DNA from: Bradyrhizobium sp. | GTDB taxonomy: Bacteria > Pseudomonadota > Alphaproteobacteria > Rhizobiales > Xanthobacteraceae | Direction of reading: 5' to 3' | DNA: 64,000 nt | Assembly: GCF_016219575.1 (NCBI RefSeq) | Contig: NZ_JACRMG010000012.1 | Span: forward strand, 62,001-126,000 | Shown: positions 43,246 through 51,860 of the stretch, piece after piece | Layout of the letters: each line of letters opens with the position of its first letter | How positions within the stretch are numbered: the stretch's first letter is position 1 | Notes under the pieces: model-generated | Told to the model about the DNA's origin: nothing | What the model saw: the letters and a program-made list of their open reading frames with translations, nothing else | Database searches by the model: none | Translations under genes and position numbers: made by a program

Positions 43246-44133
43246 GCGCGCCGATTTGCGCAAATGCTCGACCAGCTGCTGCGCCGGCCTCGCGAGCGCC
43301 TTGAAGCTGCGGGCGCAGATCACGAGCCGCCGGTCGGCCCAGGAATCCCTGATCCTGACCACAGCGATCTTCATCGAGCGCGCGCAGCGGCGCGCGGCGA
43401 CCTCCGGCATCACGGCAACCCCGATGCCGCCTGCCACCATCTGGCCGATGGCGTCGAAGTTGTTCAGCCGCGCGCGGAAGCGCAGCCGCGCGCCGAGCCT
43501 TGCGGCATGACCGCTGACGTGGGCATGCAGCGCGCTCGAGGTGATGAGGCCCACGAAGTCGCGGGTCACCACCTCGCGGAAATCGACATGGCGGCGGCTT
43601 GCGAGTTCGTCCCTCTGCGGCACCACCAGCACCAGGCGGTCCTCGCTGAAGGGGATGCGCTCGATGCCCTCGGGCAGTGCATGCTCGGCGGCAAGGCCGA
43701 GATCGGCGGCGCCGGAGGCAATGGCGCGCGCGATCTCGCCGCTCTCGCGCTCCTCGACGTCGATGGAGATGCGCGGATGCCCGGCGAGAAAGGCAGCGAG
43801 CGCCCTGGGCAGGTATTCCGAGATGCCCGACGTATTGGCGAGCAAATGCACGCTGGCGCGCGCGCCGCTGGCGAATCCGGCTAGCTCGCCGCGCAACGCA
43901 TCGACATTGTGCAGGACGATGCGGGCGTGGTCGAGCAGGCTCTCGCCGGCCGAGGTCAGCTCCACGCCGCGGCGGCCGCGCTTGAGCAGCGCGACCCCGA
44001 GCGCCGCCTCCAGCCCCTTGATCCGCTCGCTGGCGGAGGCCAGCGCCAGATGCACGCGCGAAGCGCCGCCGGTGATGCTGCGGGTCTCGGCTACCGCGAC
44101 GAAAAGCTGGAGATCGACCAGATCGAAACGCAT
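43243..44133 (-). CDS. LysR-family transcriptional regulator
   Basis: 296 residues from MRFDLVDLQLFVAVAE, with GGACGAGGAG upstream. Residues 1-60 form the winged helix-turn-helix (SITGGASRVHLALASASERIKGLE); the rest is the periplasmic-binding-like effector domain (90-296). It is divergent from the TSUP permease gene, the classical position for a LysR protein controlling its neighbour, so regulation of that permease is inferred. Its stop codon lies at the end of a palindromic repeat. Confidence 0.92.
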   Translation of the reverse strand: MRFDLVDLQLFVAVAETRSITGGASRVHLALASASERIKGLEAALGVALLKRGRRGVELTSAGESLLDHARIVLHNVDALRGELAGFASGARASVHLLANTSGISEYLPRALAAFLAGHPRISIDVEERESGEIARAIASGAADLGLAAEHALPEGIERIPFSEDRLVLVVPQRDELASRRHVDFREVVTRDFVGLITSSALHAHVSGHAARLGARLRFRARLNNFDAIGQMVAGGIGVAVMPEVAARRCARSMKIAVVRIRDSWADRRLVICARSFKALARPAQQLVEHLRKSAR

Positions 44134-44148
44134 GGCAAACTCCTCGTC

Positions 44149-44250
44149 CCTCATGGTGAGGAGCGCCACTTGGCGCGTCTCGAACCATGAGGCCACAACG
44201 GGCCCACATCCTTCGAGACGCGGCCTGACGGCCGCTCCCCGGGATGAAGG
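44149..44250. repeat. Dispersed palindromic repeat, family D copy 2
   Basis: About 100 bases beginning CCTCATGGTGAGGAGC and ending CGCTCCCCGGGATGAAGG, with the inner pair TCTCGAACCATGAGG and CATCCTTCGAGACG. It occupies half of the 196-base region between the LysR and TSUP starts, where operators would be expected. Confidence 0.8.
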
Positions 44251-44329
44251 ACAGCCTACGGCATGGCCGAAGGCACTCTCCGTAAGGTCCAGATTGTGCC
44301 CGATGGCACGATGGGTCAATGTGCCGCTC

Positions 44330-45082
44330 ATGCACGACCCGCTTCTCATTCTGATCGCCGCCGCGTTCCTGCTCGCCGGATTCGTCAAGGGCGTGATCGG
44401 GCTCGGCCTGCCGACGGTGTCGATGGGGTTGCTCGCGGTGACGATGCCGCCGGGCCAGGCGATCGCGATCGTCATCGTGCCGGCGATTGTCACCAATATC
44501 TGGCAGACCTTCGGCGGACCCTACCTGCGCGACATCATGCGCCGGCTGTGGCCGCTGATGATCGGCACCGTCATCGGCATCTGGCTGAATGCGGGGCTGT
44601 TGACCGGACCCTATGCACCCTGGGGCACGGTAACCCTCGGCGCGCTGCTCGTGATCTATGCCGTCATGGGGCTGAGCAGGCTGCAGTTCAAGGTCGCCAG
44701 CCGCAACGAGAAGTGGATCGGCGGCATTGTCGGCCTCGTCACCGGCGTGGTGTCGGCCGAAACCGGCGTGCAGGTGATCCCATCCATGCCGTACATGCAG
44801 GCGATCGGCATGGAAAAGGACGAGCTGGTGCAGGCGCTAGGCGTGTTCTTCACGGTCGCCACGGTAGCTCTCGCGTTCAACATCACCGCGTCGGGGCTGC
44901 TGACCGCGGCGACTGCGCTGCCCGGCGCCGTCGCAATGGCGGCGTCCTTTGCCGGCATGTTCATCGGACAGGCGGTGCGCTCGCGGATGCATCCGGAGGA
45001 ATTCCGCCGCTGGTTCCTGATCGCGCTGATCCTGCTCGGTCTCTATATCGCCAGCAATGCGCTTATCAGGATTCACGCCTAG
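44330..45082 (+). CDS. TSUP (TauE/SafE) family permease
   Basis: 250 residues from MHDPLLILIAAAFLLAG; another ATG nine codons upstream is possible. Seven to eight hydrophobic spans, with the TSUP repeats seen as GFVKGVIGLGLPTVSMGLLA and GIVGLVTGVVSAETGVQVIP. The family moves organosulfur compounds, sulfite or carboxylates across the inner membrane. Divergent from the LysR regulator. Substrate unknown. Confidence 0.88.
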   Translation: MHDPLLILIAAAFLLAGFVKGVIGLGLPTVSMGLLAVTMPPGQAIAIVIVPAIVTNIWQTFGGPYLRDIMRRLWPLMIGTVIGIWLNAGLLTGPYAPWGTVTLGALLVIYAVMGLSRLQFKVASRNEKWIGGIVGLVTGVVSAETGVQVIPSMPYMQAIGMEKDELVQALGVFFTVATVALAFNITASGLLTAATALPGAVAMAASFAGMFIGQAVRSRMHPEEFRRWFLIALILLGLYIASNALIRIHA

Positions 45083-45087
45083 ATGCG

Positions 45088-45723
45088 TTATCTGGCCTCC
45101 AGCATTGCCACGCGGATGCCGAGATAGACGAACAGCCCGCCGAGCGCCCGGTTGATCCAGGCAATCGTGCCTTCCGACCGGCGGATGCGCGTGGCGGCCC
45201 TGGCGGCGAAGGCCGCGATGCCCAGGCACCACAGCGTGCCGTTGAAGATGAAGACGGCGCCGAGCAGCAGGAAGGCCAGCGTCTTGTGCGCCGAAGCGCC
45301 GTCCACGAATTGCGGCAGGAAGGCGAGGAAGAACAATGCGACCTTGGGATTGAGCACGTTGGTCAGCGCGCCCTGCCAGAATACGGCTGAGAGCGACGTG
45401 GCACCGGCCTCGACCGTGACGTCGGCCAGGGGGCGCGAGCGCGACAGCAGCATCTGCACCCCCACGAAGAGTAGATACGCCGCGCCGGCGAGTTTCAGGA
45501 GCGCAAAAGCCGTCGAGGAAGCCATCAACAGGGCCGACAACCCGATCGCGGCGCCCAGCACATGCACAAGGCAGCCGCAGCTGATGCCGATGGCGGCCGC
45601 CCCCCCGCCGCGCCATCCGAGCTGGATGCTGCGGCCGATGATGTAGGCGGTGTCCGGCCCCGGCGTGATGTTGAGCAGCAGTCCGGAAAGGACGAAGAGC
45701 CATGGTTCGTGAATGCCGAGCAT
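45088..45723 (-). CDS. LysE/RhtB-family amino acid exporter
   Basis: 211 residues from MLGIHEPWLFVLSGLLLN. Family motif NITPGPDTAYIIGRSIQLGWRGG near the N-terminus and six hydrophobic spans; AVFWQGALTNVLNPKVALFFLAFLPQF is the conserved central block. Exports amino acids or homoserine-lactone-type compounds. Convergent with the TSUP gene, with five bases between stops. Confidence 0.92.
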   Translation of the reverse strand: MLGIHEPWLFVLSGLLLNITPGPDTAYIIGRSIQLGWRGGGAAAIGISCGCLVHVLGAAIGLSALLMASSTAFALLKLAGAAYLLFVGVQMLLSRSRPLADVTVEAGATSLSAVFWQGALTNVLNPKVALFFLAFLPQFVDGASAHKTLAFLLLGAVFIFNGTLWCLGIAAFAARAATRIRRSEGTIAWINRALGGLFVYLGIRVAMLEAR

Positions 45724-45929
45724 GATCGCCTGTTCGCGCTTCGGACCGCCTCCGATCCGCCCCTTTCGGGGTTCCATGACAGTGGGATGACCATGGCCGG
45801 CCCGCACGCTTGCATGGGGTTTGCATGGGCGTAGGGTCGGTATCCTCTTCCGTCAGCGACAAGGTGTCTATAAGGAATTCGGCAACCGGAATGGGTGATG
45901 ATTCCAGCACATCTCGAGCTTGAGGAACA

Positions 45930-47723
45930 ATGATGCAGAGACGCCTGGCTGCCATCGTCTGCGCAGACGTCGCCGGCTACTCACGCATGATGGGGGCTGA
46001 CGAGGCGGGGACGCATGCCGCGTTCAAGGCCCATCGCAGCGCAATCTACCCGATGATCCTCAATCACGGCGGCCGGACGGTCAAGAATACCGGCGACGGC
46101 TTCATGCTGGAGTTTCCGAGCGTGGTGGGCGCGATCGAAGCCGCGATCGGGATGCAGCGGCTGATGGCGGAGCGCAACGCTCAACTCCCGGCCGAGCGGG
46201 TCATGCGCTTCCGCATGGGCGTCCACATGGGCGACGTGATCGCCGACGAGGACGAAGTATTCGGGGACGATGTCAACATCGCCGTCCGCCTGGAATCAGT
46301 CTCCGCTCCCGGCGGCGTTGCAGTGTCGTCCAAGGCCTATCTTGAAGCCGGCAAGCACCTTTCCACGGCCCTGGTCAATGCCGGCAGCCACCAGCTGAAG
46401 AACATCGGCGAGTTGCTCAATGTCTGGACCTGGGAGCCCGGCAGCATCGAGGGGCCGGCTTACGACTCCAGGGCCGCACTGCCGGCCCAATACCGGACCG
46501 CCATCGTCGGCGTGCTGCCTTTCGCCAATCTCGCCGACAGCACCGACGAGTATTTCGCCGACGGCCTGACCGAAGACCTGATTCATGCGCTGTCGCTGCA
46601 GTCGTTCTACCGGGTGCTCAGTCGAAGCGCGACCTTCGCCTTCAAGGGCCAGAACCTGAGCGCGCGCCTGATCGCGCGGGAAATCGACGCAACCTATCTG
46701 ATCCAGGGCTCGGTGCGGCGCGCCGGGAACAAGCTGCGCGTCACAGCCGAGCTGATTGCGCCCGAGAATGGCGCGCAGTTGTGGGCCAGCCGCTACGACC
46801 GCGACATGGGCGACCTGTTCGCGCTGCAGGACGAGCTGACCACGAGCCTTTCCGCCGCACTGGCGCCGGAAATCTTTCGCGCAGAGGCCTCGGCCCCGGC
46901 GCGCTCGGCCTCGACCGACCTCACCGCGTGGGACCGTTTTCTGCGCGGGCTGTCGCATTACTACAAGCAGACCAAGCCCGATTTCGAGGCTTCGATCGCC
47001 TTCTTCAGGGAGGCGATTGCGCTCGACCCGTCGCTGGCGATCGCGCGCGCCTATCTCGGCACGATCATGATCCAAGGCATCCAGTACGGATGGATCAACA
47101 GCACCAGCGAGCTGTGGGCGGAGGCGATCGAGCTTGCGGAAAGCAGCGTCAGGCTCGATCCGCGGTCGTCGTTTGCCTATTCGATCCTCGCGTTCGTACA
47201 TGCCATGACCGGCAATCACGACGCGGCAATGGAGGCCGGCAGACGGGCGGTTGAGCTCAACCCCTACGACATGGGCGCGCGCGGCGTTTTCGGATGCTGC
47301 CATCTGGCCATCGGCGAGCACCGCCGGGCCATTGACCTGTTTTCGACCGCCGTGCAGCGCGGCAACAGCGACCCCCGCTATCAATGGGCCGCCCTGCTCG
47401 CATTCAGCCACTACCTGCTCGGACAATACGACGCGTCGCTGTCCTGGGTACGCGAGGCGCTCTATCTCAATCCCAACCACCTTCAGGTGCTCGCGGTGAG
47501 GACGGCAGCCCTTGCCCAACTCGGCAGAAACGAGGAAGCCGCCAGGGCGACGCAAACCCTGCTCGTCAACTATCCGAGCCTCACCGTCGAAAAGCATCTG
47601 CGGAACTTCCACTGGAAGCAGCTCGCCGATATCGCACATTATCGCGACGGGCTGCTGAAGGCCGGCGTGCCGTCGACCAAGCTGACGCTCGTCGACACGG
47701 GCACGAAGCGCACGGCGTGCTGA
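45930..47723 (+). CDS. Class III adenylate/guanylate cyclase with TolB-like and TPR regions
   Basis: 597 residues (an ATG one codon later has better ribosome-site spacing). Residues 5-165: cyclase catalytic domain with metal aspartates D13 (CADVAGYSRMM) and D56 (KNTGDGFMLEF) and the VHMGDVIADEDEVFGDDVN block. Residues 185-310: a TolB/FlgO-like domain (GVLPFANLADSTDEYFADGL). Residues 320-597: TPR repeats. This layout is common in Bradyrhizobium, where many paralogs exist. It makes cAMP or cGMP in the cytoplasm; the signal sensed is unknown. It precedes the diheme fusion gene on the same strand by 186 bases. Confidence 0.9.
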   Translation: MMQRRLAAIVCADVAGYSRMMGADEAGTHAAFKAHRSAIYPMILNHGGRTVKNTGDGFMLEFPSVVGAIEAAIGMQRLMAERNAQLPAERVMRFRMGVHMGDVIADEDEVFGDDVNIAVRLESVSAPGGVAVSSKAYLEAGKHLSTALVNAGSHQLKNIGELLNVWTWEPGSIEGPAYDSRAALPAQYRTAIVGVLPFANLADSTDEYFADGLTEDLIHALSLQSFYRVLSRSATFAFKGQNLSARLIAREIDATYLIQGSVRRAGNKLRVTAELIAPENGAQLWASRYDRDMGDLFALQDELTTSLSAALAPEIFRAEASAPARSASTDLTAWDRFLRGLSHYYKQTKPDFEASIAFFREAIALDPSLAIARAYLGTIMIQGIQYGWINSTSELWAEAIELAESSVRLDPRSSFAYSILAFVHAMTGNHDAAMEAGRRAVELNPYDMGARGVFGCCHLAIGEHRRAIDLFSTAVQRGNSDPRYQWAALLAFSHYLLGQYDASLSWVREALYLNPNHLQVLAVRTAALAQLGRNEEAARATQTLLVNYPSLTVEKHLRNFHWKQLADIAHYRDGLLKAGVPSTKLTLVDTGTKRTAC

Positions 47724-47772
47724 AGACGCCTGCCCTGCTTGCGGATACACACAGGCGGCGGCCGTGCATTGG

Positions 47773-47801
47773 TTGACAGCAGGCCTGATTTAGCCAAAAT
47801 T
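47773..47801 (+). promoter_or_regulatory. Sigma-70-like promoter before the cytochrome fusion gene
   Basis: TTGACA at 47773 and AAAATT at 47796 are 17 bases apart. They lie 109 bases before the start codon and after the end of the cyclase gene, suggesting the fusion gene has its own promoter. Confidence 0.4.
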
Positions 47802-47909
47802 TCCGCGCATCCAGAAGTAGTATTCGGCTCGCGGCATCGCGTCGCAGCAATCCTTTGCTTTGTCATCGAATCGTTTTTCAGTAGTCACGGCTGTTGGGGG
47901 ATCAGGATC

Positions 47910-50705
47910 ATGCAAGATCGCACCGGAACGGATTCGAACGCGCCTGGCCAGCCGATCGCCGTGTCGCCAGACAATCCCTGCCCGTTCCTGCGCGCCGTCG
48001 TCGCGGAGGGCTATGTCGGCGGCCACAACGTGCCGCTGGGCACGCTGGCCCAGACCGTGCAGGCCGCAAGCGGCAAGACAGGCTTTGCAAGAGTGAAGGC
48101 CGGCATCGAGACCCGGCTGGTCGCGCTGGTCGCCAACGGGCTCAATCCTTTCCGCCTCATCAGGAGCTGGTGGTCCGGCGCCACGCTCGACGAGCTGCGC
48201 AACGGCCCGCTCGACAAGCACGGCGTCGGCTCGCGCATCCTCGACGCCAACGCCCATGTCCACGAGGACGAGATCGAACGCCTCGCTTCCTTCGGCACGG
48301 ATCGGCCGGATCCGATCGGCGGCGGCATGGAGCGCGGCCTCAACGCCGGCGAAATCGTCACCTACATGAACGCGAATTTCGAGCGCGCCAAGGGTCACCG
48401 GCGCGCCATCGACCGCAAGCTGATGGACGGCGAGTGGCCGGTGCTGCTGGATATCATGGGCAAGGGCGAAGGCACGGAGCGCTATCTCAGCGTGGCCGAG
48501 GTTCGCACGCTCTTCACCGAGCGGCGCCTGCCGGAGCGGATCAATGCGCGCCTGTCGGCGCATCCGGTGCGCAAGGGCGGAATAGTGGGCAAACTGGTCA
48601 AGGTCGCGGCTGCCATCGTTGCGCTGCTGGCGGCTTTCATCGTCGTGTTCGCCGAATTTCCCGAACTGATCCGGCCGATCCCGGTGCTCGGGCAGCTCGA
48701 GCCGCCGGCCCTGCCCAAGCGCCAGCCGCTCAAGGCGGCTTACTGGCTTGACCAGAACTGGTCGACCGAGGACCGGTTCTGGTTCCACCACGCAAGCCAG
48801 GGCACGGCGACGTTCCCGGTGCCCTATTCCTGGTTCATGGCGCTGGAGCAACCCGGCCTTCGCCTGTGGGGCCGCCCCGGCATGCTCGCCGACAGCGCCT
48901 ATCTCGAACGGATGGGTTTCCTGCCGAGCCCGAAGACGGTGCGCGCCGATGAGGCAACCTTGCGCCGCTACGGATTTGCGAAGACCGGCGCGAAGACCGA
49001 TCCCGCGCCGGCCGAGGTGGCCGGCCTGAAGCCACTGCCTGCCGACAACATCGATGGACTGCCGGTCGGCTTCGCGCGCATGACCGGCGTCGTCGATCCC
49101 GGCACCGGCGCCCCCGATTCGGACAAGATTGGGCTGACCTGCGCGGCCTGTCATACCGGCAGCATCCACTACAAGGGCGTCAGCGTCCGCTTCGACGGCG
49201 GTGCCTCGATGCTGGAACTTCGCAAGCTGGAAGCTGCGACCTTCCTCTCGATCTTCTACACACTCTACACCCCCGGCCGTTTCAATCGCTTCGCCACGCG
49301 CGTGCTCGGCCCCGACGCGTCCAAGGCGGACCGAACGCAGTTGAAGAAGCAGCTGTCGGGCATCAAGGACTTCCTGTTCAAGCAGGAGCAGATTCACCAG
49401 AAGACGACCAAGGCGAAGAACCAGAAGGACACCGACGAGGGATATGGCCGGCTCGATGCGCTGAACCGCATCGGCAACCAGGTCTTCTATACCGACCTCG
49501 TCATGGGCGGTCTTTCCGGAGTCGAAAACAACATCTACGCCAACGACGCTCCCGTCAGTTACCCGCCGATATGGACGGTGCCGTGGCTGTGGTGGGCGCA
49601 GTACGACGCCTCGATCGAGCAGCCCCTGATCCGCAATGCCGGCGAGGCACTCGGCGTCTCCGCGCTCGTCAACCTTTCGCCGGAGCATGCGCCGGCCAGG
49701 CTCTTCAGCTCGTCTGTCGCGCTGGAGAACCTCGTGCGCGTCGAGGCGATGCTGCGCGGCACCGATCCGTTCGGCCGCGATCCGAAGAGCTTTGCGGGAC
49801 TGAAGTCGCCGCCATGGCCTTCGCATCTGTTCCCCGACGACGACGCCTGGAAGATCAAGCCCGATCGCGTCGCCAAGGGGCGCAAGCTGTACGCCGACAT
49901 CTGCGCCGAGTGCCATCTCGGCCCGGTCGACGACGGGGATTTCGACACGCAATATCCCGACAAGAGCTTCTGGACTTCGAAGCGCTGGAGCCAGGATCCC
50001 AAGGGCGGCTGGGTGCTGGACGAGGTGCAGAAGAGCGTGAAGGGCATGGGCACCGACCCTGCGCAGGGCAACGTGCTGCGCGAACGGATGGTCCAGGTTC
50101 CCGGCTTCCTCAACCTGCAGCCTGCCGAGGATCTCGGCGTGCGATGGAAGTGCAAGGGGCTGCCGGCCTATTCCTCAACGGATATGCCGTTCGCCATTGC
50201 GCTCATGATCGTGGTCGACAAGGTCAGCCAGAAATGGCTGGCGGATCACGACGTCACCGACCCCAGGCGATTGTCCGAGGTCTGGGGCGAGCGCAGCAAT
50301 TGCCCCAATCCGAACCAGCTGAAGGAGGCGATCTATCGCGCCCGGCCGCTGAACGGCGTGTGGGCGACAGCGCCCTATCTGCACAACGGCTCGGTGCCGT
50401 CGCTGTACTGGATGCTGACGCCGCAGTCCGAACGCCCGACCAAGTTCTGCATGGGCGCGCGCGAATTCGATCCCCGCGACGTCGGCTTCCGCGTCGAGGG
50501 CAACGAGACCTCGTGCAAGGCCGGCCAGACCATCTTCTCCATGACGGGATCGGACGGCAAGGAGATCAAGGGCAACAGCGTGCGCGGTCATTCGCTGGAG
50601 GCTGCCGCGGATGCCGACAAGAAAACCTATCCGGACGGCGTGATCGGCCGGAAGCTGACCGAGGACGAGCGCTACGACCTGATCGAGTATCTCAAGAAGC
50701 GGTAG
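47910..50705 (+). CDS. Heme-thiolate-peroxidase-like domain fused to membrane-anchored RoxA-like diheme cytochrome c
   Basis: 931 residues from the ATG at 47910; no signal peptide. Residues 20-215 open with N-P23-C24-P25-FLRAVVAEGYVGGHNVPL, resembling the Pro-Cys-Pro heme-ligand motif of chloroperoxidase/peroxygenase (Peroxidase_2) proteins; LDKHG (101-105), HED (118-120) and YLSVAEVRTLFTERRLP (192-208) fall in comparable order. Residues 227-248 form one transmembrane helix preceded by basic residues, so the N-terminal domain should be cytoplasmic. The C-terminal 680 residues are a diheme cytochrome with C411AACH and C665AECH and the YLHNGSVPSLYWML block typical of RoxA-like/cytochrome c peroxidase-like proteins, expected in the periplasm. 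The C-terminal call is firm; the N-terminal one rests on motif order only. Confidence 0.75.
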   Translation: MQDRTGTDSNAPGQPIAVSPDNPCPFLRAVVAEGYVGGHNVPLGTLAQTVQAASGKTGFARVKAGIETRLVALVANGLNPFRLIRSWWSGATLDELRNGPLDKHGVGSRILDANAHVHEDEIERLASFGTDRPDPIGGGMERGLNAGEIVTYMNANFERAKGHRRAIDRKLMDGEWPVLLDIMGKGEGTERYLSVAEVRTLFTERRLPERINARLSAHPVRKGGIVGKLVKVAAAIVALLAAFIVVFAEFPELIRPIPVLGQLEPPALPKRQPLKAAYWLDQNWSTEDRFWFHHASQGTATFPVPYSWFMALEQPGLRLWGRPGMLADSAYLERMGFLPSPKTVRADEATLRRYGFAKTGAKTDPAPAEVAGLKPLPADNIDGLPVGFARMTGVVDPGTGAPDSDKIGLTCAACHTGSIHYKGVSVRFDGGASMLELRKLEAATFLSIFYTLYTPGRFNRFATRVLGPDASKADRTQLKKQLSGIKDFLFKQEQIHQKTTKAKNQKDTDEGYGRLDALNRIGNQVFYTDLVMGGLSGVENNIYANDAPVSYPPIWTVPWLWWAQYDASIEQPLIRNAGEALGVSALVNLSPEHAPARLFSSSVALENLVRVEAMLRGTDPFGRDPKSFAGLKSPPWPSHLFPDDDAWKIKPDRVAKGRKLYADICAECHLGPVDDGDFDTQYPDKSFWTSKRWSQDPKGGWVLDEVQKSVKGMGTDPAQGNVLRERMVQVPGFLNLQPAEDLGVRWKCKGLPAYSSTDMPFAIALMIVVDKVSQKWLADHDVTDPRRLSEVWGERSNCPNPNQLKEAIYRARPLNGVWATAPYLHNGSVPSLYWMLTPQSERPTKFCMGAREFDPRDVGFRVEGNETSCKAGQTIFSMTGSDGKEIKGNSVRGHSLEAAADADKKTYPDGVIGRKLTEDERYDLIEYLKKR

Positions 50706-50712
50706 CCGTCCG

Positions 50713-51846
50713 CTACTTCGCAGGGCTTGCCCGATCGACCTGCGCGTTCGTTCGGCTTTCCGGCGCGCTGCGGTCGAGGGTCACGTTTGCCAGAAGCGCC
50801 ACCAGTTCGGCCTGACGGGTGCATCCGGTCTTTTGCAGAACCGCCCGCAATTGCGATCGGACAGTCGAGAGGGCGACGCTACCGTCCGATGCGATCTCGT
50901 CCAGCGTCTGGCCGGCTGCAAGACCCCGCGCCACGCGCGCCTCGGACAAGGTCAGGTCGAACAGCGACCGCATCAGTTCCGCGGGCGGCGCCGCCGGTGC
51001 CGTCACCGGGGTCGCAATCAGCAGAACGTAGCTGCCCGCGAAAATATCGTGGGCCGACCGGCGGATCGGAATGGTGTGAACGACCAGGACCGCACGGCCG
51101 TCGGCATCGCGCAGCGGAAACGAGCGCACCGCCTGGTCCGGGTCGCCGTCGAGCGCGGCAAGGCCGGCCCATAACAGCTCGTTGGCGCGGCCATCCGCCA
51201 GCGCGACGCGGTTGCGGGCGCGCCATTGCACATGGTCGCCAAGCCCTTCGATCAGATGATTGGCCTCGATCACCGTACCGTTCTGGCTGAGCAGCAACGC
51301 CGGCAGCCCCATCGAGGTCAGTGCTTCCTTGGCGCCGGTGGCGCGTTGCAGCCCCAGTCGTGCCGTCACCAATGCGCTGCGCGCGAGGTGCGGGCGAAGC
51401 TCGTTGAGGCGGTCGATGCGCTCCCTCTCGATCGGACCGCGGCTGTACTCGCGCTCGACGCTGAAGACGACACGATCGCCGGTCGGCATCTTCAACCCGG
51501 TGCCCGCCGACCAGCCGAGGCCGCGCGGGCGGAAGAAATCGCGATAGATCGGATTGTGATCGAGCTGATCCGCCGTCCAGAAATCATGCTCCGCAAAGAA
51601 CCCAGGCTGCGACTGGCCGAACAGGCATACCCGGCGATCGCAGCGCGCAAACCATCCGTCCTCGACATAGGCGCGGAAGATATCGCTGAGATTTGCCGAG
51701 GCAGTCCAGTTCAGCACCCTGTCGCGGGCCGAGAACAGCAGGCCGCCGCGCGAATCCGCCAGCTCGGCCAGTTCGTCGAGCACGGCGGGCCAGAGATCCG
51801 GCAACGCGGAGCATTCATAGATGCGGTCGATCAGGTCGGGCTTCAC
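50713..51846 (-). CDS. LuxR-type transcriptional regulator
   Basis: 377 residues. The C-terminal LuxR helix-turn-helix is at about 302-355: FDLTLSEARVARGLAAGQTLDEIA then STVRSQLRAVLQKTGC. The N-terminal 290 residues resemble PAS/autoinducer-independent sensor regions (SALPDLWPAVLDELAEL) seen in Bradyrhizobium LuxR proteins, with two weakly PAS-like halves. It converges on the cytochrome fusion gene, seven bases between stops. Target and ligand unknown. Confidence 0.85.
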   Translation of the reverse strand: MKPDLIDRIYECSALPDLWPAVLDELAELADSRGGLLFSARDRVLNWTASANLSDIFRAYVEDGWFARCDRRVCLFGQSQPGFFAEHDFWTADQLDHNPIYRDFFRPRGLGWSAGTGLKMPTGDRVVFSVEREYSRGPIERERIDRLNELRPHLARSALVTARLGLQRATGAKEALTSMGLPALLLSQNGTVIEANHLIEGLGDHVQWRARNRVALADGRANELLWAGLAALDGDPDQAVRSFPLRDADGRAVLVVHTIPIRRSAHDIFAGSYVLLIATPVTAPAAPPAELMRSLFDLTLSEARVARGLAAGQTLDEIASDGSVALSTVRSQLRAVLQKTGCTRQAELVALLANVTLDRSAPESRTNAQVDRASPAK

Positions 51847-51860
51847 TCAGGCACCCCTCA

